Notes under the pieces: model-generated
What the model was told of the DNA's origin: nothing
Database searches by the model: none
What the model saw: only the letters and a program-made list of their open reading frames with translations
Program-made: the position numbers and the translations under genes
NCBI GenBank assembly: GCA_002914805.1
Contig: JXTB01000139.1
Location: 542,986 to 606,985 of the forward strand
Source: Parasponia andersonii
Taxonomy: Eukaryota > Streptophyta > Magnoliopsida > Rosales > Cannabaceae
Length of the DNA: 64,000 bases
Direction: 5' to 3'
Shown here: piece by piece, positions 20,954 to 32,287 of the stretch
Numbering within the stretch: the stretch's first letter is position 1
How the letters are laid out: each line of letters starts with the position of its first letter

Positions 20954-23900
20954 CTAAATGCAGTCAACAAAAAGAGTGAGAGAAGGGAATAAACTTGGGA
21001 AAACAGCACGGTTTCTATTATTTAAATAGATGGTTACAACAAGGTTTGACTTTATAAATGCACAGAGCAAGAGGCCGTAATTACCTCCAGCCAGGGAAGC
21101 GCAGGCAGTTTCGACACTTGGACCAGCTCCGGCAGAGAGTGGCATACCAGGGTCGGAATCATCGCTGGACAAAATAACCGCACTAGACCCATCGCCCATT
21201 AAGGCCCCAAGATCAGGCTGACCGCCAGGAATCTCTGAGGTTTGCTCTAGCGGACCAGAAGTGTGGACAATCTCCTTGGCAATAGAGGTGGATGTAGAGG
21301 GCCTGTCTTTTTCTTCGTCGAGCATCTTCAGCACATCTGCAGGGTACACGATGTTGATCTCATCCCCTAGCTGCTGCATGTAGTGCTTGATGGAATAATG
21401 GTCCATCTCGATGCCAATCTGCTCATCAAACTAGTCTGGCGTTACCATCTCCGCATGACCTTCAAATTCCATGTTCTCCCAGCCAGACCTGTAGCTCTCC
21501 ACAGAAAAGACATCCACCTGCCTTTGATACCTTGTCTTTAATTTCTCCGCATCCGCCAGTCTATCCCTCAGTGCTGCTAGTCTCAGCTCCGCTTGTCGCT
21601 GCAATAAGTTGACCAAAAGAGTGTTAATGTCGGCGAGGTCTTCGCTGTACTTGCGAGATAACTCCGCATGAGCCCCCATCAATTTTTTGTGATCCAAGCA
21701 AAGATGTTGATTTATCTCATTGGACAAGTCGAGTCTGTGCTGTAGGGAATGGGCTTCTAGCTTGACTTTCGCCTCGGCTTTCCTCGCCTCTTTAGCATCA
21801 TCGACGGCCCTGTTACGAGCGATGAAAGCCAGCCCCATCTCTACCCCTGCGTTCTGTAGGTCTTGCTCCTTGACCCTGAGCTTGTTTTGGGCCATCCTGG
21901 CGGCCTCAGATTGAACAAGCCTGTCGGCCTCTGCCTCGGCTAACTTTGCAACCAGCTCCTCACGCCTGACCCTCTCGATGCTCAGGGTGTGAGCCACCAT
22001 GCTACCGATCCTAACCTCATCTAGGCTCCGGTACAAGTCGAAGTCAGCCCTCAACTTGCAAGTGCGGCTTCGCTCCGCTCGGCCAGTGCAAAACGGGAGT
22101 TCAACTCTCCGATCAGCTCCTTGATGCAAGAAGAATAGAAGGACTGGACGGCGGCTAGCTGCAAGATACAAGAAAGGGAGGTCAGTGTTCAGCAAGGCTG
22201 CCAAAAAATATGGAGGTGATGGTCAAGCGAGCCAAACCTGCACAATGTTACGGCCAGCTATGAGCACGACATTCTTCAAGGAGAGCGCCTCCAGCACGGG
22301 CTCCGCAGCTGGACCCTTTCCTTGGGCATTGTCCGCATCTACGGGATATGACTCCACTCCACCAACCACGAGGACACCCTCTCCTCCTATCAGACACGCT
22401 CCAGTAGATCTTTTCGACGCTCCCGAAGCAGTGGTGGTGGGGACGGTAGAAAGCTGGGCATCACCGAGCGTGCCTTCAGCGACAGCTAGGGGCGGCGCAT
22501 CCTCAGCAGAAGACACCACAGTGACTGCTGCTGCATCGGTAGTTTCAGTTGCCACCCCTTTTCGAACCCTGCCTAAATGAGATTTTTCGGCCTTGTCTTA
22601 ACCAATCCCCCCTGATGGGCCACTGCACATAGACTTTCTCCTCCTCATGAGGGTCAGCGTGGCCCTGTCGTCATCGCTGTTAGAAGAGGGGGCAGCCCTA
22701 CCCCTCTTCCCTGCCGGGCCTTCCTTCTCTTTGGATGAGTCAGCCTTGTGACGCCGCTTTATTGGGACTAGGGGAGGGGAAGACAGCCGAGATTTGAACC
22801 TCGGAGCCCCCCTGCTGAGCTCAGCAATCTCCCCACGGGGGCAAGTAGTACCTGACCTCGCACTCATCTTCGAACCGGAGTTGGGGGTGGAAGAGGTCAG
22901 AGTGGAGGATTCCCCGGGCAGGCTCGAAGGTGCCTCCTTGCCATATACGACTTTTATGGCCATCGTCTCCCGAGTCGGAGGCACGCTAGCACCAGAGGAG
23001 GGGACCTCATGTACTTCGTCCTCTGAGGACACCACAAGACACCGACCAGTGGATACCTGCATAGCAGCACTCCCCTTGACTGGGGAAGGGTCTGCCGAAG
23101 AGCCTACATCAGAATCCATGTTAGAATTAGCTATAACCCGATCGATGGAGCTCTAGGATGCGAAAATGAACTCACCCTTAACTCTCTTGGAGTCAGCGCC
23201 TTCCTCTCTACAGAGCCTGATGCACTCCTCGGCCACGAGCCTCACGGCCTCTTTGAGCTCGTGGCTAGTTGGTGCCACCAGGTCGTAGGGACCCGCCAGG
23301 TGGCTCAAAGCTGTAACCTGACGACCCACTATGGCGATGCGACTCTGCTCATCCCGGCAGAACCGGTTCAGAGCCGTGGTGTCAAGCTGGAAGGGAAGGG
23401 AAGGTATGAGATCATCCTAGGCATCATATTCATCACCTGGGGGTTCAGGATAGCTTGGATGTGTCAGCAATCCCTGGGGGACCCAAAGATGACGATCCCC
23501 TCCAACTCCTTGAGGCGCCCTGCCAACAATTGCGGCTCAAACCTACTTTCTTCCGCAGAGGCTACACAAAAAAAAATATCATAAGCAATAACGGATGAGG
23601 TGAATGCAGATCCAAAAATCACGACCTGGTACTTACTCTGCAGAAAAAATGAAGGAACTTGGAAGTGCTCCCCATTCACTCAAGGAGAGTACCACGCCCC
23701 TCCGACGGTATTCAGCCTAGAGTGGGAGTTCCATTGCTTGTCCGACCTCGGCAAGCCCCAGAAATTATGGTGTCCCGGGAGCAGTTGGAGGTAGAAAGTG
23801 GGGTAGGAGCTCTTTTTGGGGATGAGGGTGAGCTTATAGGCATAAAAGACCACCTCCAGGTCGATATGTATGTTATAGAGAACTGACAGGGCGGAGAGCT

Positions 23901-24206
23901 CCATCAAGATCATGACCCCGTTAGCATTCAGCGGCATCGGATGGATCCCTATTATAGCAAAGAACTAATGGATCAGAGGAGGAAAGGAAACCACAGCCAT
24001 TCCAGATGCCTCCTCCCCAAAATGATAGAGCCTTTGGGTGCGGAGGGCCGAAGGTACCAATTCGCGGGGCTCTCGACCCTTTGTAATGTAACTCCAGCAG
24101 GGAAGCAGAACTGTCTCCTCAGCGAATCCAACTCCGATTCCACGACAGGGCAGAGCTTTGGGTTTTGGTTCGAGGCCATCATTCTGGATACGATCAAAGG
24201 GAGCAA
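20954..24206 (-). pseudogene. Spliced antisense ORF of Tat element 2
   Basis: This is the minus-strand counterpart of the antisense gene in element 1. A likely start is the MMASNQNPK methionine near 24180. The N-terminal part reads RPSAPKGSIIL, then after a frame change MPLNANGVMILMELSALSVL and GHHNFWGLPRSDKQW. Introns fit GT..AG at 23636-23562 (GTAAGT), 23175-23104 (GTGAGT) and 22237-22159, all 72-79 bp. The middle exon codes for a Ser/Pro-rich acidic linker with a basic stretch (PIKRRHKADSSKEKEGPAGK). The last exon codes for a long Ala/Glu/Lys-rich coiled coil (ELVAKLAEAEADRLVQSEAA and onward) and an acidic tail. Stops at 22600-22598 and 21433-21431, and a frame break near 22060, show decay. 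The product's role is unknown. Confidence 0.75.
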
Positions 24207-24300
24207 AAGTTTCTAGTAAGAAGAGATCGGAAACCCTAAGATTTTAGAAAGCTAGAATGATTTGAGGTTTTGGTAAAGTAAAAAATGAGCGTAAATGCGG

Positions 24301-24310
24301 TTTTTATAGA
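24301..24310 (-). promoter_or_regulatory. TATA box of antisense ORF 2
   Basis: On the minus strand the sequence reads TCTATAAAAA, about 100-130 bp before the first methionines of the antisense ORF, with a pyrimidine-rich leader between. The placement is like an ordinary pol II gene. Activity is inferred. Confidence 0.5.
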
Positions 24311-24493
24311 AGGGGAGCCGAAAAGCCCCCCTTGAAGAGGAGCGGTGTGAGAAAGGCTGAAGCACAAGAATTTCAATAATCTGAAAAGTCACAACACGAG
24401 ATAGCATTCGTCAGCTTTGATAACTGGGGAGAAATAATTATAAAGGGCCAAGTGTACCCCTCAGATTAGAGGATTGGAGACACAATTTCCCCG

Positions 24494-24517
24494 GTTGATG
24501 GATGTGAATCCATCAAC
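24494..24517 (+). repeat. Perfect 10-bp stem-loop before the PPT
   Basis: GTTGATGGAT and ATCCATCAAC form an exact 10-bp stem with a 4-nt loop (gtga). It ends one base before the purine tract. Confidence 0.7.
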
Positions 24518-24518
24518 T

Positions 24519-24534
24519 AGGGAAATGAGGGTAG
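24519..24534 (+). other. Polypurine tract
   Basis: The sequence agggaaatgagggtag, purine-rich with two interrupting T, lies directly before the 3' LTR start at 24536. This is the expected plus-strand primer site. Confidence 0.65.
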
Positions 24535-24535
24535 T

Positions 24536-25372
24536 TGTAGGGCCTGTTCCTAGATCACGTACCACGTGGATGATTACGTGGCAGAATAAGTCACAAGGGG
24601 TGCACGCCAGACATCACATGTCCAGAGTGACCATTTAAAAGCCACGCGAGTTGCACGTGATACCGTATAGGCCTGTGGGCTGTCAGGGGCCAGAGCCAAA
24701 TCCATTCTAGACCCTGGACCGGTTCGGCCCAACTCATTTCCTACCTCGACGGCTAGGGGTCAAGAGGCTCGAGGATATTCCGCCAGAAGACCCCTAAATG
24801 GTAGCGCACTATTCCAGACCCAGATAGGACATTTAATGCGATCCTGAGTAGGTACGCGCATTGGGTAAATCGTCCTGACAGAACGGCGGTTTGTCAAAGT
24901 CTCACCCCTGACAGACTCGAGCCATAGGGGACGGCGGAAACTAGACCACGACGATGTAGAGAGAGTCATAGTAATCACATCATGTGATCTCTGGAGTAAG
25001 TTCTGATGAGAAAAGGTACTCGGTCCTGGGATTGAGAACCGTGAGGTTCACAGTTCCCGGACTATATATATGAGCCATACGTCCTTGAAAAGAGGCATGA
25101 GGCATGTACACATACAAAAGGAAATATTTAAAAGTTTATGAGCAAGAAACAAAGATATACTCAGACAAAGAAAAACTAAATCTTTGCTACTCTGAATCAA
25201 AGATAAACAACTGACTTAAGCATCAGAGATTCTTTACAGATGGTCTTCCCTGCCTCTTTGATTCTGCGTGAAGTTAAAAGCTCTTTGGGATAGCAAGGAT
25301 ACGTGGACAGTTGGAAGATACAACATCAGCAATTCAGAGACACATAGACAGCTGGTGAAAACTGATCCAACA
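24536..25372 (+). repeat. 3' LTR of Tat element 2
   Basis: This 837-bp repeat starts TGTAGGGCCTGTTCC and ends GATCCAACA, matching the 5' LTR at 11219-12056. A TATA box (actatatatatgagcc) is near 25061. Divergence from the 5' LTR, roughly one base in ten over the first 150 bp by eye, indicates an old insertion. Confidence 0.92.
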
Positions 25373-26387
25373 CCTTTTCAACAAAATGAGAAAATTAAAA
25401 GTGAATGAGAAAATTAAAAGTGATAGATTACAGTGTTGTACTATATATCTAACAAGTAATCCTGTTATCTGAATCTTATCAAAGTATTCTATACTAGCTG
25501 ATCAGAAACTAATTATGACAATTTGTTACAAACGTAGCTTTTTCGTACTCACTGAGAATTTACTTATAGTAAGTAACAAACAACATGAAGTTTTAAATTG
25601 TCATTAGCCATATGACTTTGTCGTTTGTGCGTATACATATGTGTATCTATATTGTTGTGATGTGTGTCAGCGACTAATGACAAGAGGCACATTACATCAA
25701 TCAATTGGCGTGCTTTTGGCTTGAACAATTTCAAGTCATAAGTACTAATTGGTTTGCTTAATTCAGAGATATGATCTTTTGGCTCCATTCAACCCTACAC
25801 ACGAGACCGCGTACGAAAGGAGATATTGTCTCTGTTGCAAATATTTGAAATGTCTTGTAATTTTCACAATGAGACAAATTAATAGATGGTCAATCTTTTC
25901 TGGGACGACTGCTACACAAGAATAAGTTCAGAACTATATATTACTTCAATTTCCGCGAAACTAATTTGGTTTGGAAGGGGCAAACAAGTACTCTTTGATA
26001 GACGTAGAAGGTCCGAGGACGAGCCCCCTGGAACCTTTCATGTTGCCACCCACCTCATGCCTTATTTTATTCTCTACTCTTGCTCAAATGAGCGTTCCAT
26101 TAATATGTATCATGAACTTCAACACCAAATTCCTTGAGATGCTGCTCCCCAAAAGGGGAAAAAAAAAAAAAAAGAAAGAAGAAACATTTAGATACGTGCA
26201 AGCTAGATAAGCGCCTATTAGATCGTACATATGAAAAGCAATATTATCGATTTAATTATATAATTTATTAAAGTTGATTAGTAATTAATTATTAACCTAT
26301 AAACAAGAAGATCATGATTCATGAGATTAAATCCCTTGTTCAGGAGACATTTTACGTAATTTTTTGTTTTTTCGAGGTAAGCAATTG

Positions 26388-26427
<40 letters not shown>

Positions 26428-27005
26428 ATGCATTCAGTGGGTCATAATATACAGGGAAGTCTGTGTTTGAAGTCTAAACTTTTTTTTCCAGAAATGGGAA
26501 GCCTACAATTTTTGTTCAACTGCCAAGTGAACTACGTTCTCATTCTGTTCTTGATAGACCAAATTGACTTGAATAGTACTAATTTAGAATAAAATAATTT
26601 TTTTAGTAATTTATTTTAAATTGACATTTATAGTAGTATCATAAATTGTACGAAGAGAGTCATATAATTTATGAATATAAAATTATAATTTTTTTAAGTC
26701 TAATCAATAGTCACAAATTATTTGACCATCAGTCACACAAGATTACAAAACACTAAAATACATCTAAAAAAGTCATTTTTCAATACTTTTAAAAGAGTCA
26801 TTTTAGTCAAAATTACTACTATTTAGTTCAATTTCCCAAATTCTGTATGTTTTTTTTCTTAATACCTTAGGCTATAAGGCCCATAAGTCATAATCTATAA
26901 TTCTAGTTTTTTTTTTCTTTTTTGTTTTACTAAACCCATTGTACAACATGTCTAATATGGTTTAGGGCCTTACTATAATTTTAATCAAATTTTAATTGGA
27001 GTATA
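25373..27005. other. AT-rich intergenic DNA with a (TA)n microsatellite
   Basis: No gene is recognised. A (TA)n run of about 16 units lies at 26393-26425, and an A tract lies near 26160. Small open frames here have no recognisable features. Confidence 0.55.
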
Positions 27006-27400
27006 CACTACAAAACTAAAGACTTTTGGCGCGTATTATTGAAATTACATCAGCAAAAGAATCTATTACCAACAGGTTATCTTGAAAGCCGTCGGTAAAA
27101 AATTGTTAAAAAAAATTGGAAATAAAGACTGTCCCGATGCATGGAGTGTCGGCAAAAGATTGACACGTAAATTAAGGCGCGTAATTGTGATCCTATGCCG
27201 AACTATGTTGACTTTTCGTCAAGAAATGATTGGTTAGAAAAAATGCCACAGACTTCATTAGGTGGTAAATATTAGGCACCCACTTAAATTTGGAGAAAAG
27301 TTTTGAGTAGTTTTTTACCGATGGAATAAAGTATCAGGTAGGCATTTATATTTTATAAAAACAAAAAAAAAGTTTAATTAGAAGATTGTGGTTTAGACAC

Positions 27401-27860
27401 GTATAGAGTTAAATCTCTTTTTTCCTATATCTCTTCTTCATTTGCCTCATCTGCCGCTCAGCCCTCTCACTATCATCTCTATGCTCTCTCTTAATCTTCT
27501 CATCTCAACCCTCTCTCACTATTATCTCCTCTCACCATCATGCCATCATCCAAGTTTCTCTTTCATGTTCTACTTCGTATATTTTTCTTAAGGGCAACTT
27601 TAGGTGATCTCACCATGTAAAGTGCAGAGTCCAACTCTATTCTCACTTTAAATGAAAGAAAAGGCAAAAACTCTAAAACTTTACCATTCAAAAGAAATAC
27701 AAAATCAGCTTTCTTTGTGAGCTTGGCTTCAATAAAGAGAGTTTTACAATTTATAGCTAGCTCCCTTATCTCCTCTCTCCACTTCCTCAAAATCTATTAC
27801 GGCTCATAGATCTTTGATTTGGCTCAACAACTTTCTCTGCATATTCTCTGTCTCTGGTCT
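27401..27860. other. Pyrimidine-rich stretch and unassigned minus-strand frame
   Basis: 27410-27545 is strongly CT-rich on the plus strand. On the minus strand 27790-27563 is open for 75 codons (KADFVFLLNGKVLEFLPFLS is part of it). I do not recognise the product, and nothing adjacent supports a gene. It may be a captured fragment or chance. Confidence 0.2.
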
Positions 27861-28330
27861 ACACTAGGTAATGTTAATTGTCAACTCTTTCATCACAAAA
27901 TAATGAGAAAAATATTTATCTATATTTGCAGAGAATAATAATATATTGCATTTATAATGTTACTGTATATCTTATTATTTCAGAGTAAAATCTATGTCTC
28001 ATTTTGGTTGTTTCTTAAATTCTAAAGCCTTCTTTTAATTTTCTTAACTGATATGATAGTTGATAATTTTCATTTTTCTTGATGGTCTAAGTTTAATTAT
28101 TGTTATTATTATTCTTATTTTTCCAAAATACTATAGGCATTTGTTTTTCTAGTTGGTGGAGCATAAAGTTTCAAGATGTTAATATCGGACCTAACCAAAC
28201 ACAAATTGAGTTCTCAGTCAATAAGCCAAAATTAAAACTAAAATAAAATAGTTCCATAAAGTTTAAATGATCAATGTACTATTAGTAGTGGAATTTGAGC
28301 AAGCTAGAAGCTTTATACTAAACACGAATT

Positions 28331-28425
28331 TCGAGTTGCTCTTATACTCCGAACTTGTCACTTGATAACTCTATTCGCATTGCTCTTACACTCCGAACTT
28401 GTCACTTGATAACTCTATTGAACAC
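28331..28425 (+). repeat. Tandem duplication of about 48 bp
   Basis: Two adjacent units share 'ctccgaacttgtcacttg' and 'ataactctatt', with a few substitutions before them (gagttgctcttata versus gcattgctcttaca). Confidence 0.7.
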
Positions 28426-28489
28426 TTCACATAATTTTTCATTAGCATGAAATTCTCCCTGCTACTTTCTTCCTGAAACTTTTGAGTCA

Positions 28490-28890
28490 TTAGCGCCACT
28501 TTGAACTTGAAAATATCCCTCTTTGTCTACTTCTGAACTTCATTAAAAATCATCTTCTAAGTAGAATCAAACAATCTTGATCGTTGCAACTTGTATAAGT
28601 CATCCGGCTTCATACCTTCTGTGATTACTTTGGTTTCCATCAGAACATTCAAGAATCCATCAAGCAAGTTCTTTTGAATTCTTGGAATATGTCTAACTCC
28701 ATTCGCTGGCCCTTTCTCATCGTTTTTCTTCTAAAACTTAATGATACTCATTCCTACAACACTACAACTTATGTTATTTCCAATAAAAATTGAGCCTCCA
28801 TCAACTTCTGTATAGTCCATAATTGAGAGCTTTTATGTAACCATATGAAATGTGTAATCCAAGTCAAAGATCCATCTATCTAGGTAGTAT
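28490..28890 (-). pseudogene. Ty1/copia fragment (protease and pre-integrase region), broken
   Basis: Minus-strand translation with stops gives WIFDLDYTFHM (the decayed protease loop, where copia elements have WILDSG..HM). It continues with YTEVDGGSIFIGNNISCSVV and then ANGVRHIPRIQKNLLDGFL and KPDDLYKLQRS. The order and spacing fit the protease to GAG-pre-integrase segment of Ty1/copia polyproteins. The catalytic DSG is lost and several stops are present. No LTRs of its own are seen nearby. It is a relic inside or next to the CACTA element. Confidence 0.65.
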
Positions 28891-30296
28891 AGATTTATAT
28901 CTAGGTGGGCATCTACTTTTATAAATAGAATAATTATTTTAAACTAAAGGTCAGTAAAAAAAAAAAAGAAAATTAGATGAACCCGCTTTGGAGAAGGGGA
29001 AAATCTTCTCTTCTGGAGAGAATGCATGTGTTAAACTCTTCAAGATAAAATAAAAGAAGAGAGAAAGAAGATGGGAGAGATTTTTGTATATAATGGGAAC
29101 TTCAGTCTTGACTATTGAAAAAGGAAAAAGGAAAAATAAAAAATAAAAATAAAAACAAAAACAAAACAAAAACAAAAAACAAGAAGCATTCAACTTACGT
29201 GTGGGTGGGCCTCGTCCAGCTTTCTGGACCAATCACATTTTTTGTTATTAGGCTAAACCGTTATACATCTAGCTGGCCTAGTACGAGGCCTATACCAAAA
29301 GGGACCTAGCCCAATGTACTAAATGCGACAGCAAATGGAACCTTTGCACCTACTTCAATGTTGTTACTAGTAACACCTTTGCACTTTTATATTCCTCTAT
29401 TTGATTAGCATGCTATGAGTTTCCTTGTTATCTTTCAATAGTCTTATTCAAATTCTTTGATGTGTTTTACCTTATGATTTCATTTTTACACCATTGAGCA
29501 AACCAAATTTGATAGTGTAATGCAGCTAACTTTGTCAGTTTTTATGAATATCATGTTACCATCAACTTATCTCCATATTCTATAAATGAATACCTAGCTA
29601 TATAAAAATTCTTTCCAAATTATGAACACCCAAAATTCTCTATCCATCTTTGATAATTTTCCATTCTTGATCTTGTTCTTTATTAGTTGAACCCATAAAT
29701 CTCAACCAGCAATTAGTAGGTTTTCTCTCAGCGTTTAACTTCTCTAGTGATTTGTATTGTCAAGTGTCTATTTATTTTACTGCTACAGAAATTATTTTGA
29801 AACTTTTGCTGGTAGAAAGATCCATCAAAGACAATTAATTTGCTTGAGAAGCGTAGAAGGATTGCAGCCTGTAGCTATTTTTAAAGATTTGTATTAGTAT
29901 GTAGATTCCTTTTACATTTTAAAGATTTATCTTTGTTATTGTTAATTCAGTTTATGGTGTGACTTTTTGTTTGTTAGTGTCATTACTTTTGTATCAATTA
30001 TGACAATTGATCAATTAACATGTGATTTTACAAATAAGCAAAGTTTGATATACATTTTATACTTTGATATGTCTTTATACTAATGGAAAAAAGGTTCTCT
30101 TCAATTTTGCAAATTGCCTCTTATTTGGAGTTGGGAAATTATGGATGCCATATCTCTTTTAACTTTATTAGATTGTTTCTATAATTTATAATATGTGGAT
30201 GTGGTGAATAATTATTAGTTTTCTTTTCCTTTTTGGTTAGGACATGGAGTGTATAATAAAGATAATGACTTTTCATTACTATTCTGACTTAGGAAC

Positions 30297-30435
30297 GTTT
30301 GATATTATAATTGGGTGCTTAGTTTATTACTAGTTGGCTCATAAATGTGCCAATCAGGAATTTTGTTTGATATCATAATTGGGTGCTTACCTTATCACTA
30401 GTTGGCTCATTAAGTGCTTGGCACATTAATGCTTT
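30297..30435 (+). repeat. Tandem duplication of about 67 bp
   Basis: The block 'tttgatattataattgggtg' with 'actagttggctcat' recurs as 'tttgatatcataattgggtg' with 'actagttggctcat' directly downstream. It is noncoding. Confidence 0.65.
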
Positions 30436-30709
30436 ACTGTTGTGTGAATGTTATTATGTCGATTTTGTGACCCGCTTTGGTTAATTTTTCAAAAATAGTG
30501 TATCTGTGTAAAAATCCATAACAAGTTTTTACATAGGTTATTAAGTAGTAACCCAACTAGTTATCAAATTATCCAAATAATCAATTTAAAGAAATTTGTG
30601 AGACTACTATTGAATTGTGCTGTCTTCCAACAATTTGTATCGTTCATATATGTTATTATTATGTGATTTAGTTTGTAAAATTTTTTGAACTTTTTTTTTT
30701 ATATGTATA

Positions 30710-30865
30710 GGTGATGATGTGCACACACTTGGTACTAAGTGTCGTGTGTGCACATATATGCAAACACTTGGTACTAGGTGCGTGCACTATGCACACACAT
30801 GGAACCAAGTGTCGAGTATGTACATCTCTTAGTACTCGGTATTATGTGTGCACATCATTAAAAAT
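30710..30865 (+). repeat. Cluster of short GTGTGCACA / CTTGGTACT motifs
   Basis: Four irregular copies pair a 'gtgtgcacat'-like palindrome with 'acttggtactaagtg'-like blocks at about 40-bp spacing. Dense short repeats of this sort are common in the subterminal or promoter parts of CACTA elements, but this function is inferred. Confidence 0.55.
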
Positions 30866-30940
30866 AATCTTTGGAAAAAATGTGTTCAACATTTTAGTGC
30901 ACTTAAATGAGTAATAAAATATTGAACATAAAAAAAATGG

Positions 30941-31006
30941 AGAACTTGTACCGTTTTCTTGAAGATCCTTAGTGGTTAGGGTCTTCTAGAAGCGGTACAA
31001 GTTCCC
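30941..31006 (+). repeat. Imperfect fold-back
   Basis: GAACTTGTACCG (from 30942) pairs perfectly with CGGTACAAGTTC (30992-31003), and pairing continues inward with mismatches through ttcttgaagatcctt and gggtcttctagaag. The result is a hairpin with arms of about 30 nt. Confidence 0.6.
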
Positions 31007-31139
31007 CTCTTTTTTGGCACTTAAATTTTTACGAAGAACATTTAATTAAGTAATTAATAATACGAATGAATAATAATTGTAATTAAAATAATAGTTATGT
31101 TAATAATTATTAAGTATTAAATAAATATATATTAGAAGG

Positions 31140-31690
31140 AATAAAATACCCGAAATACCCCCTATGACTAATTGAATTACTAAAATATCGCCATAACACA
31201 TAAAGTACGGAGAATGTACTTAGAATACAAGAAATACACGAAATATCCGAAATACCCTTACAAAATATAAAATACCGAAAATACCCCTATTAGTCTTAAA
31301 ATTAATAAAATACCCCCATAACATAGAAAGTACGGATACTATCATTCGAATACAAAAAATATCCAAAATATCCTTAGTGCACATGAGATACCGAAAATAT
31401 CCCTTGAATATAAAAAAAATTACCAAGAATATAGCAAACACGCAGAACATACAGAAAATACCTGTATTAGTAACAATATTACGAAATTACTCCTAGTTCA
31501 CATATGATACTAAAAATACCCTAATTGGAAATAATATTAGTAGAATATTATTACTAGTACACATAAAATAGCTAAAACACCCCTATTAGTGATAAAACTA
31601 CTAAAAGTACCCCTATGATACAAAAATTACCAAGAATATCCTTAGAACATAAGAAATATCCAAAATACCCTTAGAGCACATAAACATGAG
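31140..31690 (+). repeat. Degenerate minisatellite with an 'aaaatacccctat' core
   Basis: More than ten imperfect copies of motifs such as aaatacccctattagt, gaaatatccgaaatac and cataaagtacgg are interspersed through about 550 bp. The period is irregular, at roughly 20-75 bp. It lies 600 bp before the CACTA transposase and is noncoding. Confidence 0.6.
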
Positions 31691-32287
31691 AATGGTCATC
31701 ACACTTGAATTGGTTTGGGATGTTCTTGATCATCACAGTTAGGTTATACAATTGTGATCATCATACAATTAGGTTAGAGGTTGTAATCATAATATGTACA
31801 TTTGTACACATAGTAACTTTAATACATGCATGTATTATTTTAGTCATAAAAGAAATTACTTTAGACTTGTTCAAGAGTTGGTGAGAGATTATGCATCTCG
31901 ATATCGATTCTTAGATTGTCCCATTTGGACAGTTTGGGATTACATGTTATGTGTTGTTATTCACTTATAAACATTATTCTTTAGTCAAGTTTTGATGGTA
32001 TCTCTCTGTGTTCTCTGGGTGTGTACATATATGTAGCACACTTAGAGGAATTGTGTGGAGATGCTATTGAAATTTTGACGTGGATAGAATAATATTTGAG
32101 TAAATGATGAACCATATAACAAAATAATCCTGAATGGGATAGGGCCTTACCCTTTAGAAATAGAGTGATAAGGCGTATTTAGGACACATGTAAATAGAAG
32201 CACTTGCGTATATGCATCGTACTCGCTCTCACGTTCAATGTTTATGTTGAATATGTTTAAGATAAGATAAATATAGACAAGAGTTGG

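Larger units (their letters stand above)
11219..25372 (+). mobile_element. Near-complete Tat-lineage Ty3/gypsy retrotransposon
   Basis: The order is 5' LTR (11219-12056), PBS-like site, gag, protease, RT with RNase H, second archaeal-type RNase H, integrase, tandem repeats, antisense ORF, PPT and 3' LTR (24536-25372). The second RNase H and the opposite-strand ORF place it in the Tat group (relatives include Grande and Ogre). Every coding domain has stops or frameshifts, so it is not autonomous. The apparent length of 14.15 kb is probably inflated by about 1.07 kb through an assembly duplication at 18705. The flanking pentamers (tattt on the left, ccttt on the right) do not match, so no intact target duplication is visible. 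Confidence 0.93.

Noticed and set aside
22185..23156. Plus-strand frames of 120-131 codons
   Set aside because: They are shadows of the Ser/Pro-rich minus-strand exon of the antisense ORF.
11214..25377. Target-site duplication of Tat element 2
   Set aside because: The flanking pentamers (tattt and ccttt) differ at two positions, too weak in AT-rich DNA to claim.
27563..27790. A 75-codon minus-strand frame as a gene
   Set aside because: No recognised domain, no splice context and no supporting neighbour; kept only as an unassigned observation.
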